Shown in pieces: positions 58,524-64,000 of a stretch of DNA of 64,000 nt. The DNA lies in contig CATNEN010000037.1 in NCBI GenBank assembly GCA_950097015.1, positions 3,067,501 to 3,131,500 on the forward strand. Direction: 5' to 3'. The DNA comes from Macrostomum hystrix. Taxonomy: Eukaryota > Platyhelminthes > Macrostomidae. Numbering within the stretch: the stretch's first letter is position 1; each line of letters starts with the position of its first letter. The position numbers were made by a program, and so were the translations under genes. A model generated the notes under the pieces. The model was not told the DNA's origin, searched no databases, and was given only the letters and a program-made list of their open reading frames with translations.

Positions 58524-59254
58524 CAGATTGACAGGTTGGCTGAGTTGGCATCAAGCATCGGCCTAGAGATCAACACGCCTAAGACTGAGGTGCTGACCGT
58601 GCCGGCCGCCATTCCAGCGGACCTGAAGTGTCGCGGCGCTGATAGGCAGATCATCTCGCTCGCACGCTGCAAGGGGTTCACTTACCTCGGCGGTCTGGTG
58701 CCCAACGGGGTAGAGGACATCCGACGGCGCGGAGGACTCGCATGGGTGGCCTACCGTTCGATCCGTGCCGTCCTCCAGTCCACAGCGCTGCCTGATCGCC
58801 AGAGGGCTCGGCTGTGGCAGGCGGTGGTCGAGGCCGTCCTGCTGTACAACGCAGAGTCGTGGACGCTGACGGCTACGCTTGAGCGGCAGATGGCTTTTCA
58901 AGCTGACTAGATTGTCGGGACCGAGGCTCTGTACGAGAGAGCCCAGCTGCAACGCCCGTCCACCATCCTGCGCCAGCGGCGACTTCGACTAGCAGGCCAC
59001 GTTATTCGAGACGAGAGCTACTGCCGCCAGCCCGCCCAGGACGTCATGCTGCTCACCCTGCAGGGCCCGTTCAGGCGCGGCCAGGCTAGGACCCACCGCT
59101 ACGTCGACTGCTTGCTGAGCGACGCCGGGGCGCCACCGGCGCGGACCATGTTCATGCGCTGGCTCTGCGGCGCGCCATCTGACGCTGCTTTCCTGACTTT
59201 TGGGGCTAGCGTCTCTTGTTGCTGTTGTTGTTATGAACCGCTCATTAAACAAAA

Positions 59255-59465
59255 CAGGCAGACACACAAGATTCAGTTATAATGTTGAGAATTTATGAAG
59301 CTTTTTAATAGAAGCAACATTTCAACATTTCAGAAAACTTTCTGTCTTTTTCTTCAAGTGGTATATTAGAATTGCCTATCTGCCTAGTGTATTTTCGGAA
59401 GAGCCAGTCAGCCTACACATGGTATGGAGAATGAGAGTTTGGCGGGGAGTTGTCTCTCAAGTTTC
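59255..59465 (-). repeat. Interspersed repeat C, minus copy
   Basis: The reverse complement matches 53228-53455 over nearly its full length (GAGACAACTCCCCGCCAAAC ... AATACACTAGGCAGATAGG ... TGTGTGTCTGCC). Confidence 0.75.
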
Positions 59466-60884
59466 TAGATTCAGAGCTCTATGACTGAGCAAACACCTTC
59501 CTTGTTCAGAACAGTTTTCTGTCGGTCTTCTTTTAAACGTATCACGTTGATCGAGCCTAGCCAGACATTCCATTGCGCAGATTGAAGCCGCTAAAACTGA
59601 TCCTCAACAATGCTGTTTTGCACAAGCAAACGCCAAGTGGCGCACACTAGCATTCGCCATCAGCGGTTGCAAAATAAGAAGGCAACGCACTTGATTGTTG
59701 CGGAATTTGTATAGATCTACGCCGATTCGCCCTCCGTTTTTTCCCTTTGACTTCTCTCGCTTGGGTCTCGTACTCCGCCCTCCCCTCCACCAGTCTGAGG
59801 ATTACAGAGGGAGGCGGGATATTTCCGTCTGCTTCCGAAAATGTCAGGTTGAGGAAAATTTCTGAATTCTCGAGACGAATTCAGTTGCGCACTGGCAACA
59901 TCCACCTGGCGCATTTCATTCTCCCCTTGTCCTTTGGACCGGTGCGATAGCTAATCCTTTTGGGAAGCAATAACTGTCGGGGCAGTATAGTAGACAGCCT
60001 TTTGGGGGAAAGTATCCAGAAAGAAAGTTTCAATAAAAAGGTCTAAGATTTTGGCCAGTAGTAAGGTAACTGGGGGAAGGGTAACTGAAACGAAATGTCG
60101 TCGTATTGTATCAGCACTTCGACAGCTTGGCTCAACCGATTTACTCAACCACTGCTTGTATTGCGCGGCGCATCTTAACATCTGACGGGATCAGCTCACT
60201 GACTGACATTTAGGTTCAGGTAGAAAGTAACTTGATGCCCGCCGACTTTGTAATCCTGTTAAAAATAATTCAATGTCCCCGATGAGCGAACTCAACATGA
60301 GTGAGCGAAGAGAATCAAGACGATGGAATCAGCGCTGCTGATGACGCAGTAACATTTTACGTCGCAGGAAAGTTTACAATGTCCATTGCAGCGCAAAAGG
60401 ACTGTCCATCTTGTGCCGAGCTGCTGTGGTTGCTGCTCCTGATTCGCAAGCAGAGAACTTGGTCCCTTCACGTTGAACACGGCTTGACAAAACCGTCTGA
60501 AGAATTTTCTTAGTTCATCAGCACATCGTCCTGTTAGAGTCAGCATACTCAATGATATTCGAGGATCTGTCGCACCTGTGAATGCAAACGCATTGTGAGC
60601 GTCAGCATCCTATTTTACAACTGCTTTGCTGCAAGTTTTTTAACACGGCTGCTAAGAACTGGACTCGACGGCTATCTAGCCAACCAGCTAACTATTCTGC
60701 TATGAAAGTGGCAAAGTTTAGCGGCACATGAGGTTACTAACTAGGTAAACTAGCTTTTAGAGTAAAAATATTATTTTTCATTCGGAATCATCCATTCGTT
60801 TATTTCCGTGTTGGCCCGGCTACTCGTAGCTCCTCAAAAAGCCTTCACTTCCATACAAACTAGAATTATATGCCTCGTATAATG
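59466..60884. other. No gene recognised
   Basis: Unique sequence. TGTATTGCGCGGCGCATCTT near 60154 is shared with the SINE-B 3' region (4538-4552) and is probably a fragment. The plus frame at 60301-60513 is not supported. Confidence 0.5.
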
Positions 60885-61040
60885 CCGGTACCCATTTAAC
60901 AGCTCAGTGAACTGAAGCAGTGCAAAGTTTACTGTCTTGCTAAAGGACACACATTGTTCCAGTGCAGTCGGTAATTAAACCCCCCCCCGACACAAAATTC
61001 GTTAGTCAAACGCTGTAAACACTCTCAACCTAGGCTTTTA
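60885..61040 (-). mobile_element. SINE-B, decayed fragment
   Basis: CCCATTTAACAGCTCAGTGA, CTTGCTAAAGGACACACATT and a C-run before GACACAAAATTCG match the minus-strand SINE-B at 4468, with many changes in the tRNA-like head. Confidence 0.75.
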
Positions 61041-61164
61041 ACATAGTGTCACATTTTTCGATTGCTAGGTACGAGTACAAGGTCCACGATAACTATAATA
61101 TAGCTGCAAGCTATGCACTTTGCAATAGTAATAATTGACATGCGCATGTTAATAAGTCATACAA

Positions 61165-61290
61165 GAACACACACACAGGTGTGTTGATCTGTCCCGGCTT
61201 TGTCATTATCAGGCAGTGTACACTCTCAGCGATTGGCCCCTCATAGGCGCGAATTGCACGACAAGCCCCCAAGACTTTTCGTCGGATGCA
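61165..61290 (-). mobile_element. SINE-A, fragment
   Basis: CACACACAGGTGTGTTGATC, TCAGGCAGTGTACACTCTCA and AATTGCACGACAAGCCCCCA match the SINE-A body. Both ends are lost. Confidence 0.8.
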
Positions 61291-61369
61291 TCTCCCATAT
61301 CTCATCTGCCATCACATTGCTTAGCTAATAACATTTGCAAAATTCCCTTTTATGAAATACAAAAACCAG

Positions 61370-61651
61370 TCGACGCCGTTAGTGGTTCTTCCGCCGGCGA
61401 CACCGGCAGCGGCATAAGCGGCGGCACCACCAGCGGCAGCTCCGCCAGTCAATGCGAGCGGCGGCACCGCCAGCGGCAGCTCCGCCGTCAATCCGAGCGG
61501 TGGAACCGCCAGCGGCAGCTCCGCCGTCAATCCAAGCGGCGGCATCGGCAAGGAACGGCAGGCAACCGACGGCGGCAACAGCGCGAACAGCCAGCTGGGA
61601 GTATCGGCCGCTCTACTCGCTGTCTCATTGGCTCTAGGCCTGGTATTTTAG
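61370..61651 (+). CDS. Partial: last exon of a putative GPI-anchored Gly/Ser/Ala-rich protein
   Basis: A plus-strand exon ends at TAG 61649-61651. It reads repeats of 13 residues (GTASGSSAVNPSG) then GGNSANSQLGVSAALLAVSL and a hydrophobic end LALGLVF. That is the shape of a GPI-attachment signal: small residues, spacer, hydrophobic tail, stop. AATAAA lies at 61910. An acceptor-like ACCAG precedes 61370, but no upstream exon could be placed. The first repeat copy contains one extra A at about 61447 relative to the later copies, so frames before and after it differ. Either the gene is broken or a splice acceptor (GCCAG|TC) lies there. A minus-strand frame also runs through the GC-rich repeat but lacks comparable features. 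Confidence 0.4.
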
Positions 61652-61909
61652 ATCAAAAACTTCTATCTAATCTTGATCCAACCAAATGCTTATTTTATTC
61701 TCATTGAAACCTGATGGCCAGAGTATGGGACCTTCTTTTGTCTGCTAATGTACACTGAATGTACACTAACCTTCCTCGCCTCCTACCCTCTCGAACCTCA
61801 AACCCAAACTTATCCAACCTTAGCTTTAACTTAGCTTTAACGATCCAAATCATCCACAGCAATCACTGTTTCTTCAACAATTTTCCATCCTACCAGCTGC
61901 CTCTTATTC

Positions 61910-61915
61910 AATAAA
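61910..61915 (+). terminator. Candidate poly(A) signal
   Basis: AATAAA about 260 bp after the TAG at 61651. Confidence 0.4.
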
Positions 61916-61919
61916 TCAG

Positions 61920-63484
61920 AAAATATCCTTCATTTAAATTCCTGCTGTGTGGTTGCTTGTGCACTTTTGCTACCGCAGACCAGCTGAATTTCGATTGAAG
62001 TTAAAAGAAGTCAGTTTTCAATTAGTTTTATATTTAGCAGCTACAAAAGCCATGGAGACTACTGAACACAGTTAGTTAGTAGCAATGTGAGAAGACCGCA
62101 AATAAAACATATTCAGCTAGTTTTTACTGCAGGCAATGACACCTTTAGTATCAGTTGATTAAAAAAAACAAGATGGTGAACGATCTTTTAGTCACTTAAG
62201 GACTGGGCTGTAAGAATTTAGATCCCCAAATTTTCAGTTCTTGCGCTTTTTGCAATTATCCATCTAATAAAAACACGCTCGCCATTATAGCAAGCGTGTA
62301 ATAGACCACACATGTTTGTATTTTTCGTGTCGACAGTTCCATCTGCCATTTATTGACCATCGGTCGCTTATTTCAAACCGCAACTTCTAATTTTGTACGC
62401 CATTTAGTAATCGTCAGTTAAAGCTAGTTGCAAACCAAATTTTTATCTGACAGTTTTTTTATTTTTGTCTTAAGGCTATTCGGATTTTATTCTTCCTACA
62501 AACTACTTGCTTGCAAAGTTTACTAAAATGAATGTATTCTTCATGTCAGTTGAAATTAGTAAAAGTTAAAAAGCTAATTTAAACAAAATTATTTCCACGC
62601 TTTAATATTACTTAGTTCTGCTGCTGCTGCTGCTGCTTTAAGCCTTAACACCATTTGCCTATACACATGCCCGATTTTATATTGACTGCGCATCATCTTC
62701 TTGCAATATTATACATGCATATATATACATATATATATTAACTACAGTAGGAATTTCTCCATCTAAAACAGTGAATCACACAGGCAGTTTGGTCGACACA
62801 GTTTGGTCGAGTCACATTCTATAAGCATGTGAGATCCTTCACAATTTATTCTTTTAGTCGTTATTAATCAAGGACATCTTACTATACCATGCTGCGAATA
62901 GAAATTTATCCACTTAACTATATGCCAATAACCATTTTCTGTTAAATTTTGTTCCGTTTAAGTCTGAACATATTGAAAAGAGAGAGAATATAATGCGCTA
63001 ACTAAATACTTAGCTTCACTTCAATATTGTCTGCTATCTAAGTATGCAAGCTATTTAATATTTTAATTTTGCAAACGTTTTATAGGAAAAATAAATTATT
63101 TTAAACGTAAAAAATAGCGCATAGTATTTTTTCACTAGCTTCTTCTTTGTAGGGCCTAATTATTCAATTGTTAAAAAAAAACTGGCGAACGAATATTTTA
63201 TTAAAAGCATCGCACTCACTGACAATTGTGTGTGAACCCTGGCCCAACTGCGGCCTGAGAAGCAACCGAACTGAAAGCTTGTGCTCATCTATGGTTTATT
63301 TTTCATTTTATTTCTTGATTCCATTTTTTTCTAAAAGTTCATTGTGATAAGCTCATCGAGGTCTAAATACCTCGATCATCATTTTAGTCTTTAAAAAAAT
63401 TCCAGATTTCTTTTTAAACTTCTGTAAAACTAATGTAGATTTAGTAACGGGTAACTCTACGATTTTTGCAAAGTTCTCAATGGT
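61920..63484. other. No gene recognised
   Basis: AT-rich sequence with a (CTG)6 run near 62619 and a TA-rich stretch near 62715-62740. Confidence 0.55.
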
Positions 63485-63493
63485 AATTGTGTT

Positions 63494-63840
63494 GGGTGGT
63501 CGGTGGCAGAGTGGTTATCGCGTTTGGCTCTCGCACCACGGTCCCTGAGTTCAATTCCACGGCGAGGCCACATTTATTTGGGGCGCGGCCGCGGAGTGAA
63601 GGCTTGGGGGCTTGTCGTGCAATTTACGCCCTTGAGGGCCAACCTCCAAGGCACAGTGAGAGTGTACACTGCCTGACGATGAGAAAGTCAGGGCAGATGT
63701 ACACACCTGTGTGAGCATGTGCCTGCGTACAGTATCTGTGTGCCTGTGTGCTCAGGAGTCAGCGAAATGGGCGGAATTGCCTGCTTCGCTGGCTCGAGGT
63801 CTTTTGTAACCAAATGGTGTGCTTTTATTATTATAGGGGA
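63494..63840 (+). mobile_element. SINE-A, full-length plus-strand copy (347 bp)
   Basis: The head begins about 63500 with GGTGGCAGAGTGGTTATCGC and the B-box-like GAGTTCAATTCC. The full body follows, then a TTATTATTATAG tail. It is flanked by a 9-bp duplication AATTGTGTT (63485-63493 and 63841-63849). Confidence 0.9.
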
Positions 63841-64000
63841 AATTGTGTTCTGATGTGGAAAAAAACAAGTCAGAACAAATACTTAATTCCATCGTATTCT
63901 GTGGAATGAATGGAAATGCGCATTCTAGGGCAAAGGGCGTCAATTTTTAGGCAAGTGTTATAAACGTGATCCCAATATAAACCTAATCCTAATACATCCA

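Larger units (their letters stand above)
54196..59238 (+). mobile_element. Defective LINE (non-LTR retrotransposon) interrupted by an LTR element
   Basis: Plus-strand remnants in order: APE-type endonuclease (LDLIMLQEV near 54230; TLVVLGDLNAVP near 54515), then a jump straight into the second half of the reverse transcriptase (SSGVLLGDTLAPFLF near 54865; LGYADDLALLS near 55012 and 58477), then thumb/C-terminal sequence (NTPKTEVLTV, FTYLGGLVPNGV, LYNAESWTL, RRLRLAGHVIRDESY) and a TTG-rich tail (GTTGCTGTTGTTGTT near 59218-59232). Reverse-transcriptase motifs before the GVLLGD block are deleted and at least two in-frame stops occur (near 54919 and 58908), so it is inactive. The clade is not assigned. 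Confidence 0.87.

Noticed and set aside
63494-63560. tRNA gene with A and B boxes (also near 2950, 4720, 9570, 52540)
   Set aside because: No complete cloverleaf; the boxes are followed by long shared bodies and A/T-rich tails with target duplications, so they are SINE heads.

Overview
The window looks like a piece of an animal (metazoan) nuclear genome. Genes are split by short GT-AG introns, the standard code fits (TAA, TAG and TGA all end genes), and the recognisable products are animal families: a polycystin-2 channel, CFAP73, NIPSNAP, an annexin core, and secreted Cys-rich and LRR-like proteins. tRNA-derived SINEs, a LINE, a Ty3/gypsy element, hAT and Tc1/mariner remnants and an extreme load of minisatellites complete the picture. 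A free-living flatworm of the Macrostomum type would fit, but that is an inference with low confidence. All gene models below were spliced by hand from donor/acceptor sequence, reading phase and family similarity recalled from memory; no search was run.

Layout. 0-3 kb: a 14-bp minisatellite, then a small minus-strand PH-like gene whose two introns both hold minisatellites, with a SINE-A directly upstream of its start codon. 3-6 kb: a 53-bp array at the SINE junction, a 19-bp array interrupted by a SINE-B, and a hAT-type MITE (8-bp target duplication) carrying a minisatellite. 6.3-8.4 kb: a plus-strand type I membrane protein with Cys-rich repeats. 9.9-15.6 kb: a complete 8-exon polycystin-2 gene (minus). 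17.2-22.7 kb: a 9-exon minus-strand model joining a chitobiase-C-terminal-like domain to a four-repeat annexin core. 23.3-24.5 kb: CFAP73 (minus). 25.5-29.9 kb: NIPSNAP (plus), with a deleted Tc1 element in its first intron. 30-51 kb is essentially gene-free and dominated by tandem arrays (units of 3, 9, 10, 20, 24, 26, 32, 37 and 39 bp); only a 39-bp array with a 492-codon open frame could be coding. 51.5-53.2 kb: a secreted LRR-like protein (plus). 54.2-59.2 kb: a defective LINE containing a Ty3/gypsy element with identical-looking LTRs, flanked by a 574-bp direct duplication of LINE sequence. 61.4 kb: a short repeat-rich exon ending in a GPI-signal-like tail. The right end is AT-rich with another SINE-A.

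The genes do not form an operon or a common pathway. Polycystin-2 and CFAP73 are both ciliary by family, but no functional link is shown here. Tandem arrays cover roughly a quarter of the window by my hand estimate, and most genes have at least one array in an intron. Many long open frames in the window are only artefacts of stop-free repeat units.
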